Position numbers and translations under genes: made by a program. Source: Candidatus Cloacimonadota bacterium (lineage in GTDB: Bacteria; Muiribacteriota; UBA6191; JACPRK01). From it: DNA of 15,963 bases. The notes under the pieces are model-generated. The model did not search any database and was not told the origin of the DNA. It was given only the letters and a program-made list of their open reading frames with translations. The stretch is taken from assembly GCA_021772705.1 (NCBI GenBank), contig JAJFLN010000715.1, positions 1 through 15,963 on the forward strand, given 5' to 3'. Of this stretch, positions 1-8,047 are shown piece by piece (positions within the stretch are counted from its first letter, which is position 1; each line of letters opens with the position of its first letter).

Positions 1-2132
1 TTCGGCAGCTGGATGTCGTAGACGTGGCTTCCGGCCAGTGGCTCCGTGGACGGGTGTTTGCCAATCTCGAGCACCACGAAGCCCTCTTCGCGGAGGAGGC
101 ACTCCTTCATTGCCAACTCGTCTCCAGCGGCGAGCCAGTCCGGCAGGAAGGTTCCCGATTCGAGCTTGCGAGCGATCTGGGACAGCATGTGCAGGTGCCG
201 CGCCGGGTCGCCCTCGGGGCTGACGAGGAACGTGATGCCATGTATCGGTGCCGCCGGCGCCTCGCCGCCCCACTCCTGGGCGTTCTCTGCCACATGGATG
301 CCGGCCCGCGAACGGGCCAGCACCAGCAGGGGCGTGGCGATCTTCGGTGAGCGCAGATGGGGAATGGCCAGGCCGCCGATGACCACAGTCGCGCCGAATC
401 GGGTGCGCTGAAGGACTGCTTCGACAAGCCGATCCGGATCCGAATCGATCCGCTCGGCCAGGGGGAGTGCCATCCGGCGCATAGCCTCCTCGAAAGAGCA
501 CTCCGGATCCAGCTCCAGAATGTGCGCGCGAGCTACGGCCTCGTCGAAGGGGTCGAAGTCGAGCAGTCCTCGATCGCGCAGCAGACTCACGATCTCCGAG
601 GAGGGATCGAGGGCCCGGTTCTTGTCATGGTACTTGTCCGTGAGCTCCTCCCACTCGATGGCCACCAGATCTCCGAGATCCTGACGTTGGGCCTCCCAGT
701 TTGCGAGCAGATCCAGGCATGCATGGTCGATGTAGTCGAGCTCCTGGATGTGGAGATGGACCTCGTGGTCCACTGGCAGAGACTCCAGCGCCGAGGCGAG
801 CTGGGGCAAACGGATGAAGGTGGCGCTGCCCCGTAGCTGGACGTCGATGCGGCGGTCGGAGTCCTTCGTCTCCACGACGACCTCCAGGTGCGAGAAGGTG
901 TAGAGCAACTTTGCTATGGAGAGGCCGAAGCCGATCATCAGGCCCGTCAGCAGATTGAGGCTGACGATGGAGACGACGGTGGCGAGGTAGATCGCCACCT
1001 CGCTGCGCCCATACTCGGCGAGCTCCCGCAGGGGCGTGTTGGCTACGAGCTTCCAGCCAATGTAGACGAGCACGCCGGCCAGGCTCGCTGTGGGGATCAA
1101 CTCGAGGACGCCGGGAAAGCTCACGACCAGGACCAGCAGCGCGGCGCCGTTGACGATCCCGGCGGCCCGGGTCCGCGCGCCAGCCTCGACGTTGGCCGTG
1201 CTCCGGGTGATAACACCCGTCGTCGGCAGGCTGCCGAGGACGCCGCAGACCATGTTTCCGACGCCCTGTCCGAAGAGCTCGCGATCGTAGTCGGTCCTCG
1301 GACCGCCGTGCATCCGATCGACGGCGGTGGAGCAGAGCAGGGTCTCGGCGCTAGCGACGACGGCCAGGGTCAGGGCCGCCGCCAGGATGCCTCCGTCCGA
1401 GAGGCCCTGAATAGATTCGAAGGAGGGCAGGTGGATCGAGTCGAGGAGGGTGCCGGCGAGAGAGACCGTCTTGATCGGCAGCTCCATGACGTGTGCTGCC
1501 GCAGTGGCGACCACCACAGCCACGAGCGGCGCCGGGAGGAGCTTCGGGGTCCAGTCCTTCAGGAAGTGCATCACCACGATGACGACCAGGGTGAGGATGC
1601 CGATCGCCGCCGCGAGGTGGTGGCTCGTGTCCGGGACCGGGGTGAGCCCCTTCCAGACTGCCATCGGGATGGTGGTGATGTTCTGCAGGCCCGTGGACTT
1701 GGGAGCGTCGTCGACCATCACGTGGAACTGGGAGGCGAAGATGAGGACGCCGATCCCCGCGAGCATGCCTCGGATCACTGCCGGTGACACGGCCCGGAAC
1801 CACTGCCCCAGCCGGAGGCGTCCGGCGACGATCTGCAGAGCCCCGGCGACGAGCACCACCATGCCGAGAGAGCCGAGTCCGTGGCGATTCACCAGGTCCA
1901 TCACGATCACCGCCAGGCCCGCGGAGGGTCCCGTGATCTGGAGCTGGCATCCGCCGAGCAAGCCCGTGACGACTCCGCCGACGATCGCCGTGATGAGGCC
2001 GTAGGCCGGGGGAACGCCGGAGGCGATCGCGATCCCCATGGAGAGCGGGATCGAGACGAGCATGACCACCATGGCTGCCGAGAGATCCGGTCCAAGGCCC
2101 GGTCGGACGTCGATGTTCCGATTCTCCGTCAC
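1..2132 (-). CDS. SulP anion transporter with STAS-like, PTS EIIA-like and RCK_C-like C-terminal domains (3' end outside window)
   Basis: Inner-membrane anion carrier (sulfate or bicarbonate class), read directly on the minus strand; 710 codons are visible and the gene continues past the left edge. Residues about 15-410 are the SulP membrane domain, with the family-type stretches IASGVPPAYGL and QITGPSAGLAVIV. Residues about 425-515 are STAS-like with LDYIDHACLDLL, as in SulP proteins often linked to carbonic anhydrase. Residues about 535-680 look like a PTS EIIA type 2 domain: GGLAIPHLRSP places the phospho-histidine at about His592. The last visible residues (about 684-710), with PLAGSHVYDIQLP, resemble the start of an RCK_C/TrkA_C ligand-binding domain. 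The GTG start at 2132 is chosen because GAGGGGG lies ten bases upstream and the membrane domain begins a dozen residues later. Substrate is not determined; the extra domains suggest regulated transport (inference). Confidence 0.88.
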   Translation of the reverse strand, partial: MTENRNIDVRPGLGPDLSAAMVVMLVSIPLSMGIAIASGVPPAYGLITAIVGGVVTGLLGGCQLQITGPSAGLAVIVMDLVNRHGLGSLGMVVLVAGALQIVAGRLRLGQWFRAVSPAVIRGMLAGIGVLIFASQFHVMVDDAPKSTGLQNITTIPMAVWKGLTPVPDTSHHLAAAIGILTLVVIVVMHFLKDWTPKLLPAPLVAVVVATAAAHVMELPIKTVSLAGTLLDSIHLPSFESIQGLSDGGILAAALTLAVVASAETLLCSTAVDRMHGGPRTDYDRELFGQGVGNMVCGVLGSLPTTGVITRSTANVEAGARTRAAGIVNGAALLVLVVSFPGVLELIPTASLAGVLVYIGWKLVANTPLRELAEYGRSEVAIYLATVVSIVSLNLLTGLMIGFGLSIAKLLYTFSHLEVVVETKDSDRRIDVQLRGSATFIRLPQLASALESLPVDHEVHLHIQELDYIDHACLDLLANWEAQRQDLGDLVAIEWEELTDKYHDKNRALDPSSEIVSLLRDRGLLDFDPFDEAVARAHILELDPECSFEEAMRRMALPLAERIDSDPDRLVEAVLQRTRFGATVVIGGLAIPHLRSPKIATPLLVLARSRAGIHVAENAQEWGGEAPAAPIHGITFLVSPEGDPARHLHMLSQIARKLESGTFLPDWLAAGDELAMKECLLREEGFVVLEIGKHPSTEPLAGSHVYDIQLP

Positions 2133-2206
2133 TGGCGGCTTACCCCCTCTCGCCTCTGCCGAATCCCCAGTCTGCAATTGTCTGATGCTGACTTCTCAAT
2201 TCCCAT
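2129..2206 (-). CDS. Possible 25-residue leader peptide ORF overlapping the transporter start
   Basis: A short ORF begins at ATG 2206-2204 after a strong GGAGG ribosome site (2219-2215, eight-base spacer). It ends at TGA 2131-2129, which overlaps the GTG start of the SulP gene as GTGA. The peptide begins MGIEKSASDNCRLG and has a basic C-terminal half (RQRREG). No run of a single amino acid suggests classic attenuation. The overlap would fit translational coupling, with ribosomes from the leader re-starting on the transporter. The well-placed ribosome site is what supports it; the peptide resembles nothing I know. Confidence 0.35.
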   Translation of the reverse strand: MGIEKSASDNCRLGIRQRREGVSRQ

Positions 2207-2510
2207 CTTGCGTTCCTCCGATTCCGGTCTCCAGTCGCCGGTTCGTCTCCCCTCATTGGGTGTGGTCACGTTACACGGGCAGAGGCGGCAGCGCCAATGA
2301 AACGGGCCGAAATGTGCCGATAGCCATGGGTGGTCACGAGGCACCGCCCCTGACCGGCGGTCTGAAGAAGACGACCGAAGGGCATTCGAACTCCCGTCGC
2401 TCCCTCCTGCCACAAGTTTCTTCCATTCGTAGTAAACTTGTGATATCTTCCCGTGCACCTCGGAGCCTCGGTCTCGAGGCACGAGTCGGGCCTATGTCTG
2501 GCCGGACCTA
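2207..2510. other. Non-coding region between the divergent SulP gene and tRNA-Leu
   Basis: About 300 bases with no convincing gene. It must hold the promoter for the minus-strand transporter and the one for the plus-strand tRNA/tig block. Upstream of the tRNA there is an AT-rich patch at about 2430-2452 (TAGTAAACTTGTGATATC) that could hold a -10 element, but I see no matching -35. At 2262-2278 a 17-base imperfect palindrome runs from GTGT to ACAC; its centre pairs poorly, so I do not call an operator. Confidence 0.4.
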
Positions 2511-2592
2511 GCGAGGGTGGTGAAACTGGTAGACACGCTAGATTTAGGATCTAGTGGGGAAACCCGTGGGGGTTCGAGTCCCCCCCTTCGCA
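2511..2592 (+). tRNA. tRNA-Leu (anticodon UAG)
   Basis: Full cloverleaf by eye. Acceptor GCGAGGG pairs with CCTTCGC with one G-U pair; the anticodon stem is CTAGA/TCTAG around loop TTTAGGA, giving anticodon UAG. A long variable arm with GGG/CCC is typical of class II leucine tRNA. The T-arm is GGGGG-TTCGAGT-CCCCC. The discriminator base is A at 2592, as expected for leucine. The 3' CCA is not encoded: CGCC follows. It is probably co-transcribed with the tRNA-Gly 54 bases downstream. Confidence 0.95.
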
Positions 2593-2646
2593 CGCCGCCT
2601 CGAAAGGAACGGTTGACCCGGTTCAGGAAATCAGTCAGAGAGACGA

Positions 2647-2721
2647 GCGGAAGTAGCTCAGTGGTAGAGCACCTCGTTGCCAACGAGGATGTCGCGGGTT
2701 CAAGTCCCGTCTTCCGCTCCA
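2647..2721 (+). tRNA. tRNA-Gly (anticodon GCC), CCA encoded
   Basis: Cloverleaf by eye: acceptor GCGGAAG/CTTCCGC, D-arm GCTC/GAGC, anticodon stem CCTCG/CGAGG around TTGCCAA with anticodon GCC, T-arm GCGGG-TTCAAGT-CCCGT with a terminal G-T pair, discriminator T, then an encoded CCA (2719-2721). The neighbouring tRNA-Leu lacks an encoded CCA, so this genome mixes both states and should need a CCA-adding enzyme. Confidence 0.95.
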
Positions 2722-2799
2722 CACTCTCCTTACCGTGGAACGAGACGCGAGGGCGAAAGAGGTCGTGGATAACCGACTCGAGGCATGCCACGATTGCGC

Positions 2800-2869
2800 T
2801 GCCTGTCGGGTCTTACCAGTGAGGAACGGCTGACTCCACAATGTCTGCCGGGTCTGATCAGTCGGAGGA
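2800..2869 (+). repeat. Imperfect direct repeat in the tig 5' region
   Basis: Two copies of a 21-base unit, TGCCTGTCGGGTCTTACCAG plus T (from 2800) and TGTCTGCCGGGTCTGATCAG plus T (from 2842), match at 17 of 21 positions with a 42-base period. Both are followed by purine-rich GAGGA-type sequence; the second runs into the tig ribosome site. It may be a duplicated 5' UTR segment or a regulatory element; no known riboswitch is recognised. Confidence 0.45.
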
Positions 2870-2874
2870 GCGCC

Positions 2875-4248
2875 ATGGCTGAAGCCGAGGCCAGAGAATT
2901 CGAGATCAAGGAGCAGAAGGTTGAGGACAACGTCCTCACGATGAAGGTGGAAGTCGGCAAGCAGGTCGTCTCGGGAGCCTTCAAGAGAGTCCACCGCATC
3001 GTCGCGGGACAGGTCAAGGTTCCGGGCTTCCGGTCCGGCAAGATCCCCATGCCTGTTCTGGTGAACCACGTGGGCAAGGACAACTTCCTCAAGGAAGTTC
3101 GTCGCGAGCTGCTGCCCCATTTCTATTACACCGCTATCGAGGAGCTGTCCCAGCGGCCCATCTCGAACGTGACCTTCGAGGACGAGAGCCTGACCCAGGG
3201 CGAGGTCTTCTCCTTCTCTGCTAAGGTGGCTGTTTCGCCCAGGGTGGAGCTGGCCGAGTACGACTCCATGCAGGTCGAGAAACCTGGGTCCGTCGAGGTC
3301 CAGGATTCCGAGATCGATGAGCGGATCAATGTCCTGAGGGGCCGCTTCGCCAAGACCGAGGCCGCTCCGGACAAGAAAGCCGAGAGCGGCGATCTGGCGC
3401 TTGTGAATATCGACGTCACCATCGATGGCGAGGAGTACCAGACCCTCAGCCGCCGGAACGTCACGATGGAACTCGGCAAGAACCAGTACCTGGAGGGCTT
3501 CGACGCCCAGGTGGTTGGCCACGGCAAGGGCGAAGTGCTGGAGTTCCCCATGAAGCTCGAGGGTGAGAAGACCCCGGAGCATCTGCGCGGTAAGGATGCC
3601 GCTTTCAAGGTGACATTGAAGGCTGTCCGGACCTCTGAGTTGCCGGCCATAGCTGACGACTTCGCCAAGGATCTGGGTTTCACGGATCTGGCGGCGCTGC
3701 GAGAGAAGCTCACGGCGGATCTGAAGGGCGAGAAGTCTCAGAAGAGCGAGGGGGAGGCCGTGAAGGCCCTCCAGAAGGCGCTGATCTCGCAGGTCTCGGT
3801 GGAACCGCCGAAGGAGACCGTTGAGAGCCGAATCGACGACTACGTCATTCGGGTCAAAGAGCAGGCGATGAAGAAGGGTGTCTCCTTCGAGACCATGCTC
3901 AAGGAACAGGGCAAGACGGAAGATCAGCTCCGGCAGGAGACTCAGGAGACGGTTGTTGAAGAGCTGAAGCTCGAGTTTGCCCTCGACGCCGTGGCGGAGC
4001 GGGAAGATATCAAGGTCTCCGACGAGGAAGTGGAGCACCGGGTCATGGCCATGGCTCGCATGATGGGCAAGAAGGCCGAAGAGGTCATGGACATGCTCGA
4101 CCAGGCCGGCAGCCGTATCCTGACGAAGCAGGACATCGTGCGCGAGCACGCCCTGGAACGTCTGAAGGCGAAGGTGCTAGGAATCTCTGAACCCGAGGGC
4201 CATGAGGGTCACGACCATCACGGCCACCACCAGCATTCCCACGGGTGA
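2875..4248 (+). CDS. tig: Trigger factor, ribosome-bound chaperone and prolyl isomerase
   Basis: Cytosolic chaperone that binds the ribosome exit site and holds nascent chains. It is 457 residues, a normal length. The N-terminal ribosome-binding domain (about 1-120) has the signature GFRSGKIP at 51-58. An FKBP-type isomerase domain spans about 155-250 (GDLALVNIDVTIDG, YLEGFDAQVVGHGKGE), and the helical substrate-cradling domain is about 258-440. The start at 2875 is chosen because GGAGGAG lies just upstream and the family N-terminus begins there; an in-frame ATG at 2785 would add 30 unrelated residues. The odd feature is the tail: after residue 440 it ends EGHEGHDHHGHHQHSHG, eight histidines in 14 residues, resembling the metal-binding tail of SlyD. 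First gene of tig-clpP-clpX; clpP follows after 42 bases. Confidence 0.96.
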   Translation: MAEAEAREFEIKEQKVEDNVLTMKVEVGKQVVSGAFKRVHRIVAGQVKVPGFRSGKIPMPVLVNHVGKDNFLKEVRRELLPHFYYTAIEELSQRPISNVTFEDESLTQGEVFSFSAKVAVSPRVELAEYDSMQVEKPGSVEVQDSEIDERINVLRGRFAKTEAAPDKKAESGDLALVNIDVTIDGEEYQTLSRRNVTMELGKNQYLEGFDAQVVGHGKGEVLEFPMKLEGEKTPEHLRGKDAAFKVTLKAVRTSELPAIADDFAKDLGFTDLAALREKLTADLKGEKSQKSEGEAVKALQKALISQVSVEPPKETVESRIDDYVIRVKEQAMKKGVSFETMLKEQGKTEDQLRQETQETVVEELKLEFALDAVAEREDIKVSDEEVEHRVMAMARMMGKKAEEVMDMLDQAGSRILTKQDIVREHALERLKAKVLGISEPEGHEGHDHHGHHQHSHG

Positions 4249-4290
4249 TTGAGGTAGCGTTTCAATGAAGTCTTCGGAGGAGGTTCATTC

Positions 4291-4899
4291 GTGCTGATTC
4301 CCATGGTGGTCGAGCAGACCAGTCGCGGCGAGCGTGCCTACGACATCTATTCCCGTCTGCTGAAGGACCACATAATATTTCTTGGCTCCGAAGTTTCAGA
4401 CGAACTGGCCAATCTGATCATCGCGCAGTTGCTGTTCCTGGAGGCCGAAGATCCCGAGAGGGACATCTCGTTTTACATCAACAGCCCCGGTGGTTCCGTC
4501 ACCGGTGGGTTGGCGATCTACGACACGATGAACTATATTAGGCCTGACATCTCCACGATATGCATCGGCCAAGCAGCGAGCATGGGAGCTGTACTTCTCG
4601 CTGCAGGAACCCCTGGAAAGCGCTACGCTTTGCCTCATTCCACCGTCATGATTCACCAGCCTCTCGGAGGCGCATCCGGACAGGCCTCGGACATCGAGAT
4701 CCGAGCCCATGAAATCCTCCGGATTCGCCGGGAACTCAACGACATTCTGGTGCAGCACACGGGTCAACCGCTGAAACGTATCGAGAAGGACTCCGACCGG
4801 GACTTCTACATGACGTCCTGGCAAGCCAAGGAATACGGAATCATCGACAAGGTCTACACCCGGGGCGAATCAGACGCCGGATCCGAGGGGAACGACTGA
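4291..4899 (+). CDS. clpP: ATP-dependent Clp protease, proteolytic subunit
   Basis: Serine protease that forms the two-ring chamber of ClpXP/ClpAP; 202 residues, typical length. The catalytic triad is visible: Ser97 in GQAASMGA, His122 in MIHQPLGG and Asp171 in SDRDFYMT. The N-terminal LIPMVVEQTSRGERAYDIYS is close to the mature N-terminus usual for ClpP, so little or no propeptide is expected. The GTG start at 4291 follows GGAGGAGG (4276-4283) by seven bases; ATG 4303 would drop conserved N-terminal residues. It sits between tig and clpX, two bases from the latter, so the two subunits are almost certainly co-translated. Confidence 0.97.
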   Translation: MLIPMVVEQTSRGERAYDIYSRLLKDHIIFLGSEVSDELANLIIAQLLFLEAEDPERDISFYINSPGGSVTGGLAIYDTMNYIRPDISTICIGQAASMGAVLLAAGTPGKRYALPHSTVMIHQPLGGASGQASDIEIRAHEILRIRRELNDILVQHTGQPLKRIEKDSDRDFYMTSWQAKEYGIIDKVYTRGESDAGSEGND

Positions 4900-4901
4900 G
4901 C

Positions 4902-6128
4902 ATGTTCAACAAGACCCACTACAAGTGTTCGTTCTGCGGCAAGACCCAGAACCAGGTCCGGAAACTGATCGCCGGTCCGGATGTGTACATCTGCGACGGC
5001 TGCATCGACCTCTGCAACGAGATCATCCTCGAGGAGCTCGAAGAAGACGTTCAGACCACGGGACCCAAGCTGCCGAACCCGAAGATCATCCACAAGCAGC
5101 TCTCGGATTACATCATCGGGCAAGAACGAGCCAAGAAGGTGCTGGCCGTTTCGGTCTACAACCACTACAAGCGGGTCAATTCGAAGATGAAGCCCGATGA
5201 AGTGGAGCTCGAGAAGGCCAACATCCTGCTCATCGGACCCACCGGTAGCGGTAAGACCCTCTTCGCCAAGACCATGGCGAAGATCCTCGATGTGCCATTC
5301 TGCATCGCCGACGCCACCACCCTCACCGAGGCCGGTTACGTCGGTGACGACGCCGAGACAGTTCTCCTCAAGCTGATCCAGGACGCCGATTACGACGTGA
5401 GCAAGGCCGAGAAGGGCATCGTCTACATCGACGAGATCGATAAGATCGCCCGCAAGGGAGAGAACACCTCGATCACCCGGGACGTCTCCGGCGAAGGTGT
5501 GCAGCAGGCCCTGTTGAAGATCATCGAGGGAACCATCTCCAATGTCCCACCCCAAGGCGGACGCAAACACCCCCACCAGGAGATGATTCAGGTCGACACG
5601 ACCAACATCCTCTTCATCTGCGGAGGCGCCTTCGAAGGCCTGGACAGCATCATCGCCAAGCGCCTCCACAACAGCACCATGGGTTTCGGGGCCAAGTCGA
5701 TGAAGGGCTCCAAGCGCTCTATCGGTGAGATGCTCTCCCAGGTGGAGCCCGAGGATCTGCTCCGATTCGGACTGATCCCCGAGTTCATCGGTCGCCTCCC
5801 CACTGCCGTCACTCTCAACGAACTCTCTGTGAAGGCTCTCGAGCAGATCCTGACGGAGCCGAAGAACGCCCTGATCAAGCAGTATCAGAAACTCTTCGAG
5901 ATGGAGGGCGTGAAGCTCAATTTCACCCCGGGCTCCCTAAGGGCTATGGCCGCCAAGGCCCAGAGCAAGAACACCGGCGCTCGAGCCCTCCGGTCCATCC
6001 TGGAAGAGCTCATGCTCGACATCATGTACGAACTGCCTTCCCGAAAGGACATGAAGGAGTACGTCGTGACGGAAGAGCAGGTCTACGGCGAGAATCGAGA
6101 GCTTCGAAGCGTCGGGCAGTCTGCTTGA
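4902..6128 (+). CDS. clpX: ATP-dependent Clp protease, ATP-binding unfoldase ClpX
   Basis: AAA+ unfoldase that feeds substrates into ClpP; 408 residues. The N-terminal zinc-binding domain has Cys9, Cys12, Cys31 and Cys34. Walker A is GPTGSGKT at 112-119, the pore loop GYVG is at 145-148, and Walker B is VYIDEID at 174-180. The RKH loop is at 221-223, the ClpP-docking IGF-type loop reads MGFG at 260-263, the arginine finger is probably Arg298 in FIGRLP, and sensor 2 is GAR at 359-361. All expected functional residues are present. It starts two bases after the clpP stop. Confidence 0.98.
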   Translation: MFNKTHYKCSFCGKTQNQVRKLIAGPDVYICDGCIDLCNEIILEELEEDVQTTGPKLPNPKIIHKQLSDYIIGQERAKKVLAVSVYNHYKRVNSKMKPDEVELEKANILLIGPTGSGKTLFAKTMAKILDVPFCIADATTLTEAGYVGDDAETVLLKLIQDADYDVSKAEKGIVYIDEIDKIARKGENTSITRDVSGEGVQQALLKIIEGTISNVPPQGGRKHPHQEMIQVDTTNILFICGGAFEGLDSIIAKRLHNSTMGFGAKSMKGSKRSIGEMLSQVEPEDLLRFGLIPEFIGRLPTAVTLNELSVKALEQILTEPKNALIKQYQKLFEMEGVKLNFTPGSLRAMAAKAQSKNTGARALRSILEELMLDIMYELPSRKDMKEYVVTEEQVYGENRELRSVGQSA

Positions 6129-6133
6129 TCAGA

Positions 6134-6161
6134 CTTCGGACCTCGGACTTCGGGCCTCGGG
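6134..6161 (+). repeat. 14-base tandem repeat downstream of clpX
   Basis: Two adjoining units, ACTTCGGACCTCGG and ACTTCGGGCCTCGG, match at 13 of 14 positions. The second unit also forms the left arm of a small hairpin, CCTCGG-GAAAGA-CCGGGG (6156-6173, one G-T pair). No T-run follows, so a rho-independent terminator is only weakly supported. Confidence 0.5.
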
Positions 6162-6233
6162 AAAGACCGGGGGGTAGCGAGTTGCATGTTTGTGCGTCAC
6201 GACGCTTGACACCGAAGAGTCTTGGCGAACTTG

Positions 6234-6258
6234 CCCGTAGCCCGTAGCCCAACTACGG
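6234..6258 (+). repeat. Short tandem repeat and hairpin upstream of nnr
   Basis: CCCGTAG occurs twice in tandem (6234-6247). The second copy pairs with CTACGG to form a perfect six-base stem around loop CCCAA (6242-6258), 25 bases before the nnr start. No T-run follows. It may be an RNA structure in the nnr leader or chance; the rest of 6129-6283 shows no gene. Confidence 0.35.
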
Positions 6259-6283
6259 CTGGCTGTAGTAATCTGTCGGCAGC

Positions 6284-7873
6284 GTGAAGGTCGTTACCCC
6301 GGAACAGATGGCTGCCATCGATCGCGAGGCGATTCAGGAGCGGCGTATCCCGGGACTTCTGCTCATGGAGCACGCAGGCCTCAAGGTCTGCAGGGTCCTG
6401 GAACAGGAGGTGCCGGACTGGCGGGACCAGAAGTTTCTCGTCGTCGCAGGCACGGGGAACAACGGGGGGGACGGGTTTGTCATCGCCAGGGACCTGGCCA
6501 GGGCCGGTGCCATCGTCGGTGTCGAGCTCGTCAGGGGAGATGAGAAGATCCGCGGCGACGCTCGGACCAACCTGGACGCTCTGGAAGCCTATGACATCGA
6601 GGTGTTCCACGCCAAGCCTGGGAACCGGCTCAAGACGCTGCTGGCCGATGCCACGGTGATCATCGACTGCATGCTCGGAACCGGCTTCCGAGGGGAGCTG
6701 GCTCCGGACATCCTGCGTGCCGTGAAGTGCATCAACGCCGCTGTCGCTCTCGATCCCCGCAAGACCGTTATCGCCGTCGATGTGCCCACGGGCCTGGACG
6801 CCACTGCGGGCCGGGTTCTCTCGGAGGCGGTGAAGGCCGACTTCACCGTCACCATGGGCTTGCCGAAGGTCGGGTTCTTCCTCTATCCGGCACCGGACTA
6901 CCTGGGTAAGCTCCATGTCGCCGAGATCGGCTTCCCCCCGACTCTTCTGCAGGATCCGGAGATCCGTTCCGAACTGAGACTCGGGTTCGAGCTGTCCGGC
7001 CTCGTCCCTCGGCGTCGTGCTGACGCACATAAAGGAAATCACGGAAGAGTCCTCATCATTGGCGGCTCCAGGGGCATGGTGGGGGCCGCTGTTCTCTCGG
7101 CCCGGGCGGCGCTGCGGGCCGGGGCTGGCCTGGTTCGCCTCGTCGTTCCCGATTCCCAGCAGATCCCGGCGGCCTCTCTGGCTCCGGAAGTGATGGTCAC
7201 GGCGGCGCCGGACTCGCCAGAGGGCACCTTCTCGGCGGAGTCGGCCCAGGACCTCCTGGAGTTGGCCGAGTGGGCTGACACGGTCCTCATCGGGCCCGGA
7301 CTCGGCCGGAGACCGGAAGTGACCTCTCTGGTGCGAGAGCTGGTGGGAGCGATCCGCAAGCCCCTTGTCCTCGATGCTGACGCTCTGCATGCCCTCGAGC
7401 CCCGGAAAGGGCTGCCCGACGGCGATTTCATCGCCACACCGCACGCCGGGGAGCTGTCTCATCTGCTGGCGACGACGACGGAGGAGATCCGACGGAGCCG
7501 GATCGAGAGGGTCCTCGAGGCTGCCCGGCTCTCGGGGGCAACGGTGGTGCTCAAGGGCGCTTACTCGCTGGTTGCCTGTCCCGATGGCAAGTACTCCATC
7601 AATCCCACCGGCAGTCCCGGTCTCGCCACGGCCGGAACGGGAGACGTGCTGGCCGGCATGATCGCCGCCTTTCGCGCCAGCGCCGGCCTCCAGTCCTATC
7701 AGGCACTTCAGTTGGCCTGTTACCTCCACGGGCTGGCAGGAGACCTGGCCGAGGAGTCACGGGGAACCCTGTCCATGATTGCCCCGGACTTGCTCGAGGA
7801 ACTGCCCAGGGCGTTCCGCATCCTCCAGGATGCCAGAGGACCGACGGACTACGACAAGGTGCGGCTGATTTGA
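6284..7873 (+). CDS. nnr: Bifunctional NAD(P)H-hydrate epimerase / ADP-dependent NAD(P)H-hydrate dehydratase
   Basis: Metabolite-repair enzyme that restores damaged, hydrated NADH and NADPH. The 529 residues hold both usual domains. The N-terminal epimerase (about 1-230) begins MKVVTPEQMAAIDREAI and has GTGNNGGDGF at 57-66 and DVPTGLD at 166-172. The C-terminal ADP-dependent dehydratase of the ribokinase-like fold (about 240-515) has KGNHG at 250-254, GPGLG at 337-341, DADAL at 364-368, TPHAGE at 385-390, KGA at 424-426 and the nucleotide-site GTGD at 451-454. Start is the GTG at 6284: it matches the family N-terminus although no clear ribosome site precedes it. The 155-base gap to clpX argues for separate or weakly linked transcription. 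Confidence 0.95.
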   Translation: MKVVTPEQMAAIDREAIQERRIPGLLLMEHAGLKVCRVLEQEVPDWRDQKFLVVAGTGNNGGDGFVIARDLARAGAIVGVELVRGDEKIRGDARTNLDALEAYDIEVFHAKPGNRLKTLLADATVIIDCMLGTGFRGELAPDILRAVKCINAAVALDPRKTVIAVDVPTGLDATAGRVLSEAVKADFTVTMGLPKVGFFLYPAPDYLGKLHVAEIGFPPTLLQDPEIRSELRLGFELSGLVPRRRADAHKGNHGRVLIIGGSRGMVGAAVLSARAALRAGAGLVRLVVPDSQQIPAASLAPEVMVTAAPDSPEGTFSAESAQDLLELAEWADTVLIGPGLGRRPEVTSLVRELVGAIRKPLVLDADALHALEPRKGLPDGDFIATPHAGELSHLLATTTEEIRRSRIERVLEAARLSGATVVLKGAYSLVACPDGKYSINPTGSPGLATAGTGDVLAGMIAAFRASAGLQSYQALQLACYLHGLAGDLAEESRGTLSMIAPDLLEELPRAFRILQDARGPTDYDKVRLI

Positions 7874-8047
7874 CCGCTCGCCGGTAGCCGGCCCAGATCC
7901 CGGTGGCCCGGGAAGCCCTGCCTCCCGCCGTTCTCGGACTCAGCGGATTCCATATTCCCTCGGATCTGCCGATGATTTGAATGGTAGTCTCCGACTCGGT
8001 CTCTTCCTTCCAGCCTGTTCCTGCAGGTTTCACAACCCATAGCAACC

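Noticed and set aside
888..1787. Plus-strand frame of 299 codons
   Set aside because: Antisense to the SulP membrane domain; product is Asp/Arg/Gly/His-rich, typical of the reverse of hydrophobic codons.
2262..2278. 17-base palindrome-like operator GTGT...ACAC
   Set aside because: Only the outer four pairs are canonical; the centre depends on G-T pairing and has no partner site.
2635..4149. Long minus-strand frame of 504 codons across tig
   Set aside because: Exactly antisense to trigger factor, whose motifs are clear; leucine- and histidine-rich product resembles nothing. A shadow of codon bias.
4854..5669. Minus-strand frame of 271 codons across clpX
   Set aside because: Antisense shadow of clpX; no ribosome site or domain.
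6156..6173. Rho-independent terminator after clpX
   Set aside because: A six-base stem exists but no T-run follows; kept only as a note on the repeat.
6205..6245. Promoter with TTGACA before nnr
   Set aside because: TTGACA is present at about 6208, but no acceptable -10 lies 16-18 bases downstream.
6197..7729. Minus-strand frame of 510 codons across nnr
   Set aside because: Antisense to a gene with every catalytic motif intact; the translation is Gly/Arg/Gln-rich with no domain.
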